A stretch of 64,000 nt of DNA from Cristatella mucedo (GCA_009760855.2 WPIO01000050.1:2683501-2747500), one strand, 5' to 3'. Shown: positions 34,131-45,874, counted from the first letter of the stretch. Numbers and translations: made by a program. The notes: generated by a model from the letters alone, not told the origin.

Positions 34131-36620
34131 GTGAAGCATCCTTAACGCCATCTAAGTCGGTCCATTGAATTTAAGAGCGGTTCCGAGTAATTTTATTTGT
34201 CGCGCTCGCTTGAGGGCACTGGACGCCAGTCCCAAATAAAGGTAATTGCAATTTAATCTACATGCCTCGTCGCCAAAGATGGAACCCGTTTAGCCGCATC
34301 GTCGCCCAATTGCGACACTCCATTTTGACGCGCCCCCAAAATCTGCTCGGGTGAAGGCCACGTAACCGATGCCTCCGATCGGCCAGCTGGCAGCGTCAAC
34401 GGCCTCAAAAGACTAGGTGGTGGAGGAGGTGACAGCGACTTGACAGCCAGGCAGACTGCAGGCCAGCGTCGAGCCTCGGCCAGCAATTGGCTGCCGTGTG
34501 CAGTGCAGCGGAGAGTGCCGCTCGCCGTCCGAACGCTTCTCGCAAAACCTAAGGGTAGCGGACTGGCTAAGGTCAAGGGTCATCCACCCCATCCGCTCGG
34601 TTTACTCGCCGCTAGCGGCGCTACAGTCGCCAGCTCGTGAAACCGCGTCGCTTGCTCTTTGCCCGAGTTGCAGGCCCACCGCAACGCCATCACAATGGTG
34701 GCCGAAGCAGTAACTTGCCACCCGTTAACCACCGTCAATGTTCGCCTATAAACTCGGGCAACTCGCCTCATCACGAGAGCCGCCCGTGGACGAGACGGCT
34801 AGCGGAGGGCCAAAGTACTTAGGCCATGTCACGCTGAGGGCCAATATTTTCTGACGCAACAATCTCGGCCGCATGAGCGCTTGCGAACGCTTAAGCCCTA
34901 TGAAAACTCGCAGTACTTAATTAGTTCAGAGAGCGCAGCAGAAACACTTGCGAGTGAGTTAGCTGTTAACCTCATTGTTGGCATACCATTAAATAATCTC
35001 GCTGCGTTTCCAACGGCCAACGCCAGCGCTGCTGTGAGTGGCTTCACGAGCTCGTCCGCATGAGGGCGAGGTTAACCTCAATCGCCATATTAGTTCTGTC
35101 GCGCGAGTTATCATTGGTCAGCCTTTGGGCGATCTCCAACAAAAACATGGAAATAGTTGGGCAGCTGCTTTGCAGCCGACAGTGCAGGCATTGATGAGAC
35201 TGTCGCTACTCTCTGTCAAGGGCCCCTCGGAAAAATTGTACGTGAATTATCTACTTATCTGATAAATGAACGATCGAATGGCTGCAATTTCAAATTCCGA
35301 GCTGCACTGCTGCCCACACGGCTGAGCTAATGAGCATCTGCGATCTTAATTACCGAAAGTCGAATGAACCTTTGCCTCACCCGCTGACCTGGACACTGGG
35401 TCGCCATAGATAGTAGTCCAGCTGGCCAAGTGCCGATTCTCAAGCCTTGGCGCGGTTCGTGCTCTCAAATTTCCCGGTCAAGGCTGCTCAAGTAAAGTAC
35501 AGCATACGGCCGAAGCAGAGAGATTAGCGTTTCATCTGCCGCTGTCGCAATGTCGCTGTTGCTTTCCCGTTATTTGCTCGACTCCTCCGCCTGGTTAAAG
35601 AGAGCTCACTGCTTGTAGACTCGCTTCTAAGAGTCCTCGTACACTTCCACGTCTATTACACGTCCCCCCTGTTAGCACTGGCAGCCGTCTTGACGCGTGA
35701 AATATGAACGGGCGGGCGGGCGTTTACGTTTCAATTGGTAGAGCTAAGCTTGTTTGCGAGGCATTACTTCTCTGCCTGCTGGACTGGTAATAAGGCCTTC
35801 GTTTACATCTACGACAGTACCGCTCTGCGTAAACCAATGCCAAGTTTTTTTTTAAATAGATTGTCCAAATGAAAATTATCTTTTTTATATCGCTGCGAAG
35901 CTGCATGCAAGCTTCGATTCTGGCCTTAGCCGTACTGTGATAAAGTGCCTGACGTGCCAAAAATTGGTCAGTTGAAAAATACCAGAAATTGGAAATTCTA
36001 ACGATCTCTAAACGCTGCTGATGACGCACATGGATAAGAATCGGAATGCTGAAGCATTTTCGTGCACGCTACATTGAGTATGAACTCTTTTACGGACAAC
36101 GTGTAAGCGGGAGATGCACTTTTGTCATTGAACGCAAACGCTGCGTGCCAATCTGCTGACTCCACCGAGGCTCGCAGCCACCGCCCCGAGGCTGCGAGCC
36201 TGTCCGCAAACCATCGCCCGGGGGTGCCACTTCTTCCAATCAAGAATACACTTGTAGCAGCCGCAGCCCTATCTGAGGTTAATTCCTCTATCGTATTGCT
36301 TTACTTCAAACTACAGCAGCAAACTACGGCAATGAGAGTCTAAGCTCGCACCAGCTTTAACTTGGCATCCAGTGCCCTTAAATCGGCTGCAGCTGGTGCA
36401 GAACTCAGCTGGACATCTAGTCTGTCGTCTGCTACACCTGCGTACACCTGCTTCTTCCCGAGCTTCGGTAGCTGACAGACAACCAACCGACGGCCGTCAA
36501 GTGCACTCGCGCTTGCTTTAGCATAGCCTGGCCTAAGTATGCTACTCGTTTTCTTTTGCATGCTCGATGCTATGCCTGCCACTAGCACCGCGAGTATTGA
36601 TTTTCGTTCACAGAGTTTTC
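34131..36620. other. CpG- and GC-rich block of unknown nature
   Basis: Base composition changes sharply from the AT-rich surroundings. CG dinucleotides are frequent, and many frames are open on both strands because of composition (for example minus 34253-34576, 35998-36243 and 36340-36588, plus 34881-35063). None shows a domain I recognise. It could be an unmethylated promoter-type island, an exon of a gene leaving no visible homology, or an old element of different composition. Confidence 0.5.
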
Positions 36621-37369
36621 AAAGAGCTGGATAGAGATTAATTTCCCGTAGGGCAAAGTACACATGATTTAGTGTTACTTTTATTTGAATATTGATTTTC
36701 CTTGAAAGCTGGGCGAAAAATCAACTCTCGGCAGTCATAAAGTGCGGATACGTGGCTACATACTAGGCTGTCACAATAAATCGCTGCAGGCTTGAGTTTA
36801 GCAGCTGCGACAGGCCATCTTACATTGTAAACGTACCATTCTTTCGTGAGTGGCACTCACGGTCGGTATGTCTGGAAGTACCGACGTTTGACGGAGCCTT
36901 TCATGGGGATTTTCTTAACCTTCAAATATTTCAATGGGCAGTCTGCGTAGTCACTTTGACTATAATTACTAGCATCTTTTTTGCCTATCGTAGACTACGC
37001 TTTATGTAATGAGTTACGTAATATTAAAATCATTGAGAACACTTTATGCGTGCGTTGGGGGCCCGAGAGTTAATAAGCAACAGCGAAAGACTGCTGCTCA
37101 CTATTACACACCGACTGAATGCATTGCCTTGAGAAGTGAGCAAATCGTCAGCATTTGCGATTATAATGCAATCCCTCTCTCAAAAAAAGCCTCGAAATGA
37201 CCAACACTAATATGCGATGATTTTAGGTCATCCTCCGTAGTGATAACGTTCAAGATTCAATATATCGCTGTGAAAGCTCTTACTACACTCGTCTTGTCAA
37301 GATATCATGTTCTCGTTTCATATCTCAAGATGAGCATCAAAGATTTGAACTTCGAGAGCATTCTCCTTT
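36621..37369. other. No gene seen
   Basis: Transition from the CpG-rich block. Frames at 36638-36856 (minus) and 37009-37200 (plus) have no domain support. Confidence 0.4.
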
Positions 37370-37642
37370 GCATTTTTCATCTTTATGTCTGAGAGTCTGA
37401 GAAGGCTGCTCTGATTTTGTTTTCTGTCTTGTGATCCAAAAAACTACTGCCAAGATATTGTTTCTAAGAAGCTACCATCCTGATTACCTTCATGGAATTT
37501 GAATGAAAAATATTCTGTTTTCGTTTTGTAATGAAGATACCCACTTTATCTTTGGAATGCAACAAATTTTTTTAAAGTATTCCGCGATTCATGAAAGCTA
37601 ATGAATGGCTGTCGGTTGCCTTGAAAAATTAATTAGAACTTA
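37370..37642 (+). repeat. Dispersed repeat, copy 1
   Basis: Shares diverged colinear sequence with 47735-48030: a GGCTGCT block, TGTTTCTAAGAAGCTA versus a similar GAGTAGCTAGACC block, then AAAATTAATTAG, TTAGCTTAAAATAGCTGCAT and CGGTAACTTCC. Both copies are followed by a tRNA-like sequence. The nature of the element is unknown. Confidence 0.55.
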
Positions 37643-37771
37643 GCTTAAAATAGCTGCATCGGTAACTTCCGATCAGCGACGCCTTCGTATTTTTCTTCCT
37701 CTTCAAAACACGTTTCACGGGTTGCTGTCGCCCCTTTATTCAACAAGTATCCTCCTAGAGCTAGGATATCA

Positions 37772-37915
37772 AGCTGGTTCGTTCCATTGGTTAAGGTGCT
37801 CACCTCGACAAAGGTCCGGTCAAGGTCGTCGGCTCGAGACCGGTGGCATATGTGAAGCGCATGAATAGCGAATGAATTCTCTTGGGGTGCTTTACTAATG
37901 AATTATCTATCCGAA
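37772..37915 (+). repeat. tRNA-derived SINE with LINE-A-like 3' end (copy 2)
   Basis: Head with A-box-like TTGGTTAAGGTGCTC and B-box-like GGCTCGAGACC, then GGTGGCATATGTGAAGCGC and GAATTCTCTTGGGGTGC, ending TTTACTAATGAATTATC. The tail parallels LINE-A AAAGCGCC, GAGTTCTCTGAGGGCGC and GTGCATTATTA. Confidence 0.75.
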
Positions 37916-38059
37916 TCTTGGCATTTTTATCGGCAAAACTATGGTTTCCGTTTCACTCTTTGAGGTACTTTTTATGTACGAATTATTGCTTTCTCTTCAC
38001 GGCTGCTATTTCGAAATGGCAATCTGCACATGCAATATCATCCTCCCAATCTTACTGGC

Positions 38060-38061
<2 letters not shown>

Positions 38062-38148
<87 letters not shown>
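38062..38148. repeat. CT/GA microsatellite
   Basis: An uninterrupted CT dinucleotide run of about 87 bp, about 43 units. It creates artificial Ser-Leu frames on the plus strand that are not genes. It lies between two opposed SINE copies. Confidence 0.97.
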
Positions 38149-38150
<2 letters not shown>

Positions 38151-38700
38151 GGAGACTGCTAATCCTTCTCTATGGAGGGGCGGGTGCCAAGAGCTCAGGA
38201 GGCAGTGTGGTTTTAAACCATTTACTAAATTTTGTTATTCATTATAGCTTAGTGTTGTCGCCATTTCGATGTTTGGAAGGGTCTAGTTTGCAGTCGTAGC
38301 AGTTGCAACCAAATCAAAGGTCAAAAGTCAGCTGTCAGCTCGACTTCGCGGCTCTCAAAACTCATTTGCAGCGGCCAGTAGACGTACCCAAATTATCATA
38401 TTGAAAAAGGGAATTTCACTTAGCACTTACCGTTTGTGCTTAAATTCAATCTAGCGAGCAGTATGTGTGTGCCTTTTCTGCACTAGCTGTCTTAGGGCAT
38501 TCCAAAGTGCAATGAAGTGCAATGAGGCTTCTCATGATCTCCAGAAGGTGTGCCAAAGTACGCTTCGTGTAGGCATTAAACAATTCAGTAGATACAATAA
38601 CCAAGTGTCTTCGCCTATGCCTCGATTGATTTTTCGCAAATGCAGCAAACTTATCTGCTTGTTGAAACAAATCTCTTGATGTCATACCACTAAAAGATTG
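38149..38700. other. No gene established
   Basis: The minus-strand frame 38446-38730 (94 codons, with an FQQADKFAAFAKNQSR segment) has no recognised family; a strong GTAAGT lies near 38425 but after its stop. Possibly an undetected exon; unsupported. Confidence 0.3.
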
Positions 38701-38845
38701 TAAGAGATTATTCATTTGTATAGTGCCCAAAGATAACTTAATCCCTGTTCGGGAGCTTTACGCAAGCCTCCGGGTTCGAGCCCACGCCCTCAGCCAGACC
38801 TTGGTCGGGGCGAGCACCTTACCGCTGGACCAGACCATCTCAACA
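38701..38845 (-). repeat. tRNA-derived SINE with LINE-A-like 3' end (copy 3)
   Basis: Minus-strand head TGGTCCAGCGGTAAGGTGC (A-box-like) and GTGGGCTCGAACCCGG (excellent B box), then GCGTAAAGCTCCCGAACAGG, GATTAAGTTATCTTTGGGC and AAATGAATAAT. The best-preserved head of this family. Confidence 0.78.
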
Positions 38846-40119
38846 AGTATCGATCAGTATCGAGCAGTATCAACCGGTACCAATCCAGTATGTCTACTTA
38901 CTATTTGTAATTTTTTTTCAATACTATCTTCTCTAGAGGGCCACGTTTAAGCTTCCCGCCAACGTTAAGCAGGCACTCAAGCACCTAGAACCAATTTCCA
39001 AGCAACGTTCTCAAACTAACCGCACAAAGGTTTGTCCGCCTTGCGGGACAACAATATGGATCTTCGGGACATTTTTCTATCAGACAGATTCTCGGCTTGA
39101 ATGGCTCCATCTTTGGAGTGAGCAGCGAAGATCAGCCCTTCAGCTTCGACCTTGAGCTAAACTTCAGCTAACCACCATCCCCCACCCGACTTGGACCTAG
39201 GCGCCGACATGTCAGAGTTCAGCATGAAATGACCTGAAACTGTTCGATAGAAGGATCGAATCTGGAGAGAACTCGCGAGCATGCTGATTCATGAGGACCT
39301 CCGTTCCTCGTGATATTGACAATTGGCTTACCATATTTCATGCAAAGCAGCACACTCAGCTGGATAGAAAACATTTGCGTCGGCAGCTTGTACTTACTAC
39401 ACCTTTAGGATGCATAAATATGGAAACTCCATGGTCTTACCGTTCCTGCTGTCGTAGAGTAGCTGCAGGCAGTCAAACCGCTGAGCGCACAGTACTTGGC
39501 ATTCTATTTGACTGCGCGTCGTAAGAGTTGTCCGATTTTGAGGAGGGGCCGTCAGTGTGGCCGTCTGCACTACAGAATAACCCGTCCTGCACAAGTTCAC
39601 GTCAGCAGCCAAAGCCCGAGGCCTGACATTGAGAGCGCTTAATAAGCTAAAAAAGGTGCTCAGCCCTGCACCATCCATGGCACTGCTCTGCTCAGTGCTG
39701 TTCAGAGCTAACGATGACCTAGGCATGCGAGAGCCTAACCTTTCACTCTACTAGACCCATCATAGACTCGTGGGTCGATAGCGTGAGTGTTTATCCAGCC
39801 GGTGGGTAACGGAAAACCTGCCAGGCTTATGGAAACGTGCCTAACGCCTCAGTAGGCTATTCAGGACTGTAATACCCTACCCTGCTGTGTTCATTCATCC
39901 AGTGCAGAGAAATTCTAGCTCATTGTTCATTTTAGTTTAAAGCGAATTAGTGGCTAATGGCATCTGTACTATTTTCCTCGCTATACTGCAAAACGAATCA
40001 GCATGGCGATTGGCTGCCTTTTCAGATCTACCACTGGAGTAGTAAAGGTTTTTTTTTCTACTGGTGTCGAAACCTTGATCAATAATTTTCTCTAATTAAT
40101 ATCAATCCATAAAATATTA
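38846..40119. other. Sequence around the PAN-like exon, nothing else recognised
   Basis: Moderate GC. Plus-strand frame 39291-39524 overlaps the candidate exon and has no support. Confidence 0.4.
39441..39646 (-). CDS. Candidate exon with PAN/Apple-like motif
   Basis: Open minus-strand segment of 206 nt, phase 2 to phase 1, with acceptor CACCTTTTTTAG and donor AACG followed by GTAAGA. It encodes LCRTGYSVV, a Thr/Pro-rich stretch with Asn-Arg-Thr, then SQIECQVLCAQRFDCLQLLY. The Cys-x3-Cys-x5-Cys spacing followed by an aromatic and acidic turn is typical of PAN/Apple modules of invertebrate extracellular proteins. No partner exons were found, and its phases do not join directly to the first CTHRC1 exon. 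Confidence 0.4.
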
Positions 40120-41455
40120 AGCTTCATCTTGCTCGATCTTTTGGCAGCTTTTGATACCATCGATCACAAAGTACTTCTAGAGCGCCTTTCATCTGGCCTG
40201 GGCATCACTGGCACTGCTCTGCAGTGGTTCAGGTCCTATCTCAGTGGTAGACTCCAGAGTATTGACGTGAGTGGACAAAGATCATCTGAAGTACCTCTGA
40301 AATATGGAGTACCTCAGGGCTCCGTGCTAGGTCCGGTTCTTTTCACTGTTTATACTCTCCCTCTTGCTCATGTGATTGCCAAGCACAATCAAGGCTTTCA
40401 CTTCTATGGGATGACCCTCAGTTGTACCTTTGCTTTGATTCCTCCCTGAGTGCAAGCACCTCAAATTCCCTCAACTCACTTGCGGCATGTATTGCTGACA
40501 TCCGCATATGGATGGCAGCAAATTGTCTAAAACTAAATGACGATAAAACTAACTAGTTATGGGCAAACCCAGTGTTATTCAGAGATTAGAAAGGCTGAAA
40601 CTCAAAATTGGCTCTGCCAGCATATCTCCTGTTGAATCAGCTCGAAATCTAGGTGTCATATTCCAAAGCAACCTCTCGTTAGATGACCATATCAGCTCCA
40701 CAGTCAAATCTGCCTATTTTCAGCTTCATAACATTGCTAAAATTCGGGCTTGTTTAGATAAGTATACGGCATCTAAGTTTGTCCATGCATTCGTGACATC
40801 TCGTCTCGACTTCTGCAACTCACTGCTCGCTGGCCTACAGGCGTGTGCGATCAGGTGATTGCAGCTGGTGCAAAACTCTACATCTAGGTCTGTCAGTCGT
40901 TAGCGTCACAGTTGCCACATCACACAACTTCTCGCCGACCTGCACTAGTTACCAGTCAAGCGACGGATCGACTTCAAGGTTTTGTCGCTCACTTTTAGGT
41001 CACTTCGTTCTTTGGCTCCAGCCTGTCTTTCATATCTACTCCCCCCACCAGGCCAAGCATCGTACCACCCGCTTTTCAGAATCCAACAGTCTACAAATAC
41101 CCAGTACAAACCGCAAATCCTTTGGAGACCGTGCATTTAGTTCGTCCGCTCCCAAAGCTTGGAACTCCCTCCCAACTTGCGTCAGAACATCCCCTGACCT
41201 GACCACGTTTAAAAAGAAATAAAAAAGCACACCTATTTAGGACAGCATTTTTTGGGTGCCTATGATTTGTCCTTGATGTGCATACGGGTGCTGACACTGT
41301 GCATGTCAGCCCTAACTATGTTATTCATTTTGTTTGTTTATCAAGCATGATTTTACTCATCTTTCAACTGCATTTCCCTTTGCAGCAAAGGTAAAGAGCT
41401 TAGAGGGAGATTAAGTTCTCTGAGGGTGCTTTATCAAGTGCATTATTATTACAAT
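40120..41455 (+). mobile_element. LINE-A, 5'-truncated, best-preserved reverse transcriptase
   Basis: The plus strand starts inside the reverse-transcriptase core: [37 protein letters not shown], then a small deletion that destroys the catalytic YADD (reads HFYGMTL). It continues with [18 protein letters not shown], a [15 protein letters not shown] block and the C-terminal SVSHI-like frames. 3' UTR, hairpin and ATT repeats end at about 41455. Frameshifts near 40385, 40550 and 40855 make it inactive. Confidence 0.93.
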
Positions 41456-41985
41456 AGTTATTACAGCCGCATTAGAAGTGAGAGCCAAAACCTCTTCTTG
41501 CTGAACTACTACTTCTATAACCCTTTGTTGATCTTGCAAATCAATTTTTCTTCGATGCAAATGGCAAGCACCACTTTGAATGCAGGCTTTCCTAAATATT
41601 TTTTAAAATCACCCGGGAAGATCAATGCTAAGTCATACCTTCCAATTTCTTGGACTAGATATTAAGGAGCTACTATTTCACTGACAAGAGCAAGTAATCA
41701 GGATTGCATGGAGGCATGAGGTAAGATTATGCTTAAATATTTGGTTTAAACACCTCTGTCTGATTATGTTTTTAGACTTATAAGCTGTAATGTATTATTA
41801 TATATTACATTATCACAGCTATATTCAAATTGGCCAATACCTTTGTTAAGTCTTTTCATTCCAATTGTGTTTGCTGTGTTCGCCCTATGCATTACCTATC
41901 GCACTTACGTGCGGTGTGATTTGGGAGACTTTTCTTCGCATGTCTAAAGCCCACAATTTATTAGGGTGGTTGTCATCTAAGTAAC
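41456..41985. other. No gene seen
   Basis: AT-rich sequence. The plus frame 41426-41665 overlaps the LINE tail and is not supported. Confidence 0.5.
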
Positions 41986-41989
41986 AGTA

Positions 41990-42895
41990 ATAATTTGGTA
42001 TAGAGCCTTCAGAGAGCTCAATGCATTTATAAGAACTTATCACCTGCTGCACAGAACTCGGGGTCAAATGATTAGTGGTAATATATACAACTTCAACAAT
42101 CACAGCGACGTTAGTGGTGACATGCAAAATTTCCTGCCTGTATACTATGATTAGTAACAGCATGCACTGTGTCGTCGTCCATTAACAAACAAAGGATTAA
42201 TCCCAAGGACCCAGAAAAAGCTCCAATAAACGGGAGAGGTTAAGTTTATTTTTAAATTTTGTCGAGTACATTGATGTTTTGACATCATTCAGGGATGAGC
42301 TCCAAGTTTGGCAGTATACCAACTTAAGGTGCGACGTGCAAAGCATTCGAGGTTCATGCGAGGTATAGCTGAATGATTTGAATCAGAAACGAGGCTCGGA
42401 CAACGCTTACCCTGGTGATGGAGCAGTTCTGATTGGTGAGAGTGAAGAGATCTAAAATAAAGTGACGAAACCATGTCGTCGATGCATTGCTTGCCGAGTA
42501 GCCTGTGCAGATCGGCAAGACGTGTTGTGATGTGGCAACTATGAAGGTCATGAGAGACAACCCTAGCTGTCGAGTTTGGGACCACCTGTTAGGATCTGAT
42601 TGCACAGGCCAGTTGACCGGCAAGCGGTTTTTAACAGAAGCCGAGACGGGAGGTAGCAAATGCACACAGAAGTTTTGACTTTGTATCACTGTGTCACCAA
42701 ACTCAATAATCTTAAAAATTTGTATTGATGAAAATAGGTAGACTTGGCAGTGTATCTGGTGTCAGCTACATAAAGCTGAAATCGGAACATTACTCTTATA
42801 TTTCGCTAAAATTCAACTAGAGATATGCTGGCAGAGCCGGTCGTAAGCCATGAGCTTTTCGATAACTGAGTAACACTTATTTCGCCCATTATAAG
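41990..42895 (-). mobile_element. LINE-A, degraded, 3' end altered
   Basis: The minus strand covers 3' UTR and reverse-transcriptase C-terminus (ARVVSHDLHSCHITTRLADL, then SSLYFRSLHSH), up to the LGVIF-equivalent region at about 42800-42860. Hairpin remnants lie at 42005-42050 and the ATT tail is largely gone. Confidence 0.8.
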
Positions 42896-43395
42896 CTCTA
42901 ATTTAAAATGGTATCATCTTGATCACCACAACCAAACCGTGGTTTTATACTCATCTAAGTGGTGCAATGCAAAGGCAACTAAATGTTACATGAAAGGCTA
43001 AATCTTCCTATCGTGATCAAGAGACAGCGAGATATTTCTCGAAAATGTAATTTAACTGTCGAAAATCATTATATCCAGTCGTGCTGCTGAACCATATGAG
43101 CACACATAATATTTCATTGAATCGTAAGGCAAATCACTAACAATTAGTAAGGTCTGTGATATTGATGTCCAAAAACCGAACTCCTACATACAGGACACAA
43201 CAAGTGTTTACCTTCACTAGGAGCCTTTGCTCTTCTAAAAAGATATGTTTTTGTGTGACCGTCACAGTGTACTCGTAATTTATCTATCCTTTTAGAAAAC
43301 TACCCGAACTTTAAGAGTTCCATGTAGAAGACTTTTTCCACGGCTAGCCATGTATAGAACGATTGCTTACCAATAATCTATCTAGCTCTCTGGTT
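42896..43395. other. No gene seen
   Basis: AT-rich, no repeat or exon recognised. Confidence 0.5.
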
Positions 43396-43397
43396 GC

Positions 43398-43475
43398 ATA
43401 ATAATAGCAATGCATTGAATATAGCGAACTCAAATAATAAAATCTCTTTCTGGGCACTTCAGCTGTTTTTTCTAG
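43398..43475 (-). mobile_element. Solo LINE-A 3' tail, degraded
   Basis: The minus strand has GTGCCCAGAAAGAGATTTTA and degenerate continuation to a GCATTGCTATTATTATG end. Confidence 0.6.
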
Positions 43476-43744
43476 GGTGCTTAATTACAATTCTAATTTC
43501 ACTGTACTACCTGATATTTTAGGAGGCCATGCACACGACGATGATTGTAGCTCAGAGGCTATCTAAGAATTCTAGAAACTTCTCAGTGTGACTCCTTGGC
43601 AGAACGAGCTTCGATGGCTTTTGGTCTATCAACGGATACAGAGTAAAGTTCTTACTCTGACCCACAAGACCCGCCACCGCTTGGCTCTTCCGCACACATG
43701 TAACAAAATGTCTCTCCATCTGTAACTCTATTAAGCCACAAAGA

Positions 43745-44515
43745 TAATAGTAATAATATTGCACTTGATAAAGCGCCCTCAGAGAACTTAATCTCTTTCT
43801 AGGCGCTTTACATTTGCTGCAAAGTGATACGCAATTGAATGGTAAGTAAAATCATTCTTGAAAAACAAACAAAATGAATAATATGGTTACGTGTAACATG
43901 CACAGGATCAGCATGCAAATGTGGTTAGTGGCAGCATGCACAGTGTCAGCACGCATAAGCACATCAAGGACGAATCACAGGGACCCACTAAATGCTGTCC
44001 TAAATAAGTGTGTTTTTAGGTTCCTTTTAAATGTGGTCAGGTTAGGGGATGTTCTGCTGCAGGTCGGGAGGCAGTTTCTGGCTTTGGGAGGGAGCATATG
44101 AACTAAATGCACGGTCTTCAAAGAATTTAAGGTTTGTATGAGGTATTTCTAGACTGTTTGATTCCGAAAAGCGGGTGGTACGATGCTTGGCCTGATTGGG
44201 TAGTATATCTGACAGATAGGCTGGAGCCATAGAATAAAGGGACCTAAAAGTGAGCGAGAAAACCTTGAAGTCAATCCGTTGCTTGACTGGTAGGCAGTGC
44301 AGGTCGGCGATAAGTGGAGTAATGTGGCAACTGCGACGCTCACGACAGACAAGCCTAGCTGCAGAGTTTTGCACCAGCTGCAATCGCCTGATCGCACATG
44401 CTGGTAGGCCAGTAAGCAGTGAGTTGCAGAAGTCGAGGCGGGATGTCACGAATGCATGGACCAACTTGGACGCAGTATCCTTATCTAAACAAGCCCTAAT
44501 TTTAAAATTGTAAAG
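43745..44515 (-). mobile_element. LINE-A, young-looking 5'-truncated copy
   Basis: The minus strand has an ATT tail, intact hairpin, 3' UTR and C-terminal reverse transcriptase in one long frame (44042-44464: [60 protein letters not shown]). High similarity to 51183-51434 and 58198-58680 over shared parts suggests recent activity of the group. Confidence 0.92.
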
Positions 44516-44529
44516 ATTACGTGGATGTT

Positions 44530-45280
44530 ACACAGGGAAGTTTGCATAGACCATTCACAGCCTAGGCAGCTTAACGATATGCATTCAGTAGCCGACAGAC
44601 TTCATCTCAAGCAACAAAGAAAAAATAGGAGGCCTGGTAGAATCATTAGAGCAGTTGAGGTCATGAGTAGCATGGGAGTATCACCTAAGGACCACTGGAA
44701 AGGATGTGCAAAAGTCGGCCGCAGGTGATTAAATGTCGTTGCATATCAATCGTTGAAGCGAGTTCCTCAGTCGGGATCTTCAGAGCTAAAGCCTCTGTCG
44801 TTAATGGTCTGTCAGCTCAGGAACAGGAGGTGAGAGCAAGAGGACGCTGAAACTGGTAAAGCAGTTCAGCTAATTATGGAGAGCCAAGCCGTGGCGGGCT
44901 TTGAAGGTCAGCCTAAGAACTTGGCTCTGTATTCGTCGATCAATCGGCTGCCGTCCTGGCTCTTTTAGCAAAGTAGACACGTGCTCAAACCGCTAGGCTT
45001 TGCAATCTAGCCTTACAGCCATATTCATAGCCATCTGCAGTAGCCTAGTTGCTTTTATTCGGTAGCCCAGCCAAGAGAGAATTACATAATCAAGCCGAGA
45101 CAGACCTAAGGAGCTATTTAGATTTTCTGCAAACCACCGTGGTAGACAGCTCCTTATCTGAGATATATATCGGACGTGACGGCTAGCTGTAAAATCAGTG
45201 TTCTCAATGAAGCTTTTTAAATTTAGGCAGTTTTCTAGAACGGCACCTAAATTTCGAGCACGTGGGCAGCAGTTCAGTTT
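44530..45280 (-). mobile_element. LINE-B fragment, left arm of an inverted pair
   Basis: The minus strand has reverse transcriptase ARNLGAVLENCLNLKSFIEN, then SRLDYVILSWLGYRIKATRL (44993-45313), followed by the C-terminal Gln-Phe-Gln-like region around 44830-44890 and 3' UTR. It meets the plus-strand copy at about 45280. Confidence 0.85.
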
Positions 45281-45640
45281 TATAGAATGGCTGAACTGCT
45301 GCACCAGGTTCAACCTCTTCTTGCCCTCAGATCATCTACGGATAATGAAATAGCCGTTCCATTCCTACACTTATTAAGCGCTCAGGATGGAAGAATTTTC
45401 TCGTTTTTCCTAGAATTTGGAACTCAATTCTTAGGCAATGACATCTACGATCATGCTGACGACAGCAAGTGCTTCCATTCCAGCTTTTCTGAACTGCAAC
45501 TACCATATATGTTGCCCACTTCCTAGACTGCCCAAATGACTAAGCTATCCTCCTTACTTTCTCTTTCTTGTATGAGTCCAAGTCTGTTTGCAACCACATG
45601 CATCAAAAGCCACTTAGGCATTAAGTGGGCCACAGAAAAA
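45281..45640 (+). mobile_element. LINE-B fragment, right arm of an inverted pair
   Basis: The plus strand reads MAELLHQVQPLLALRSSTD, then VPFLHLLSAQDGRIFSF and FGTQFLGND, then 3' UTR. At the junction GCAGCAGTTCAG is mirrored by CTGAACTGCTGC within about 40 bp, an inverted repeat across the breakpoint. Confidence 0.8.
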
Positions 45641-45874
45641 TTTGGCTGAATCGCACTCATTTAGCCTTATTAGATTTTTTTCGAGCTACAATACATCAAA
45701 TAGACATAAAGAATTATAATGTTGGGTCTTTAAGTGAGTAACCGAACGCCGAACAGCAGAAAGGAACGGTAGGATGACTCAATTTCCTTGTTTATATAGA
45801 GAAATAACAACACTAAAAGCTATATAAATAAATATTATTGGTGATTTAACAGCCTCTTTTGAAAAGCGACTGAA
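45641..45874. other. No gene seen
   Basis: AT-rich, no recognised feature. Confidence 0.4.

Noticed and set aside
34253-34640. Long frames on both strands in the CpG-rich block
   Set aside because: Openness follows from base composition; low-complexity Pro/Ser/Ala content and no family match.
37882-38299. Plus-strand frames rich in Ser-Leu repeats
   Set aside because: They are translations of the CT microsatellite in three frames, not genes.
38446-38730. 94-codon minus-strand frame
   Set aside because: No recognised domain, and its stop precedes the nearby strong splice donor; could be chance.
38740-38845. Functional tRNA gene
   Set aside because: The A and B boxes are good, but the acceptor and anticodon stems do not fold convincingly and a LINE-like tail follows, which fits a SINE.
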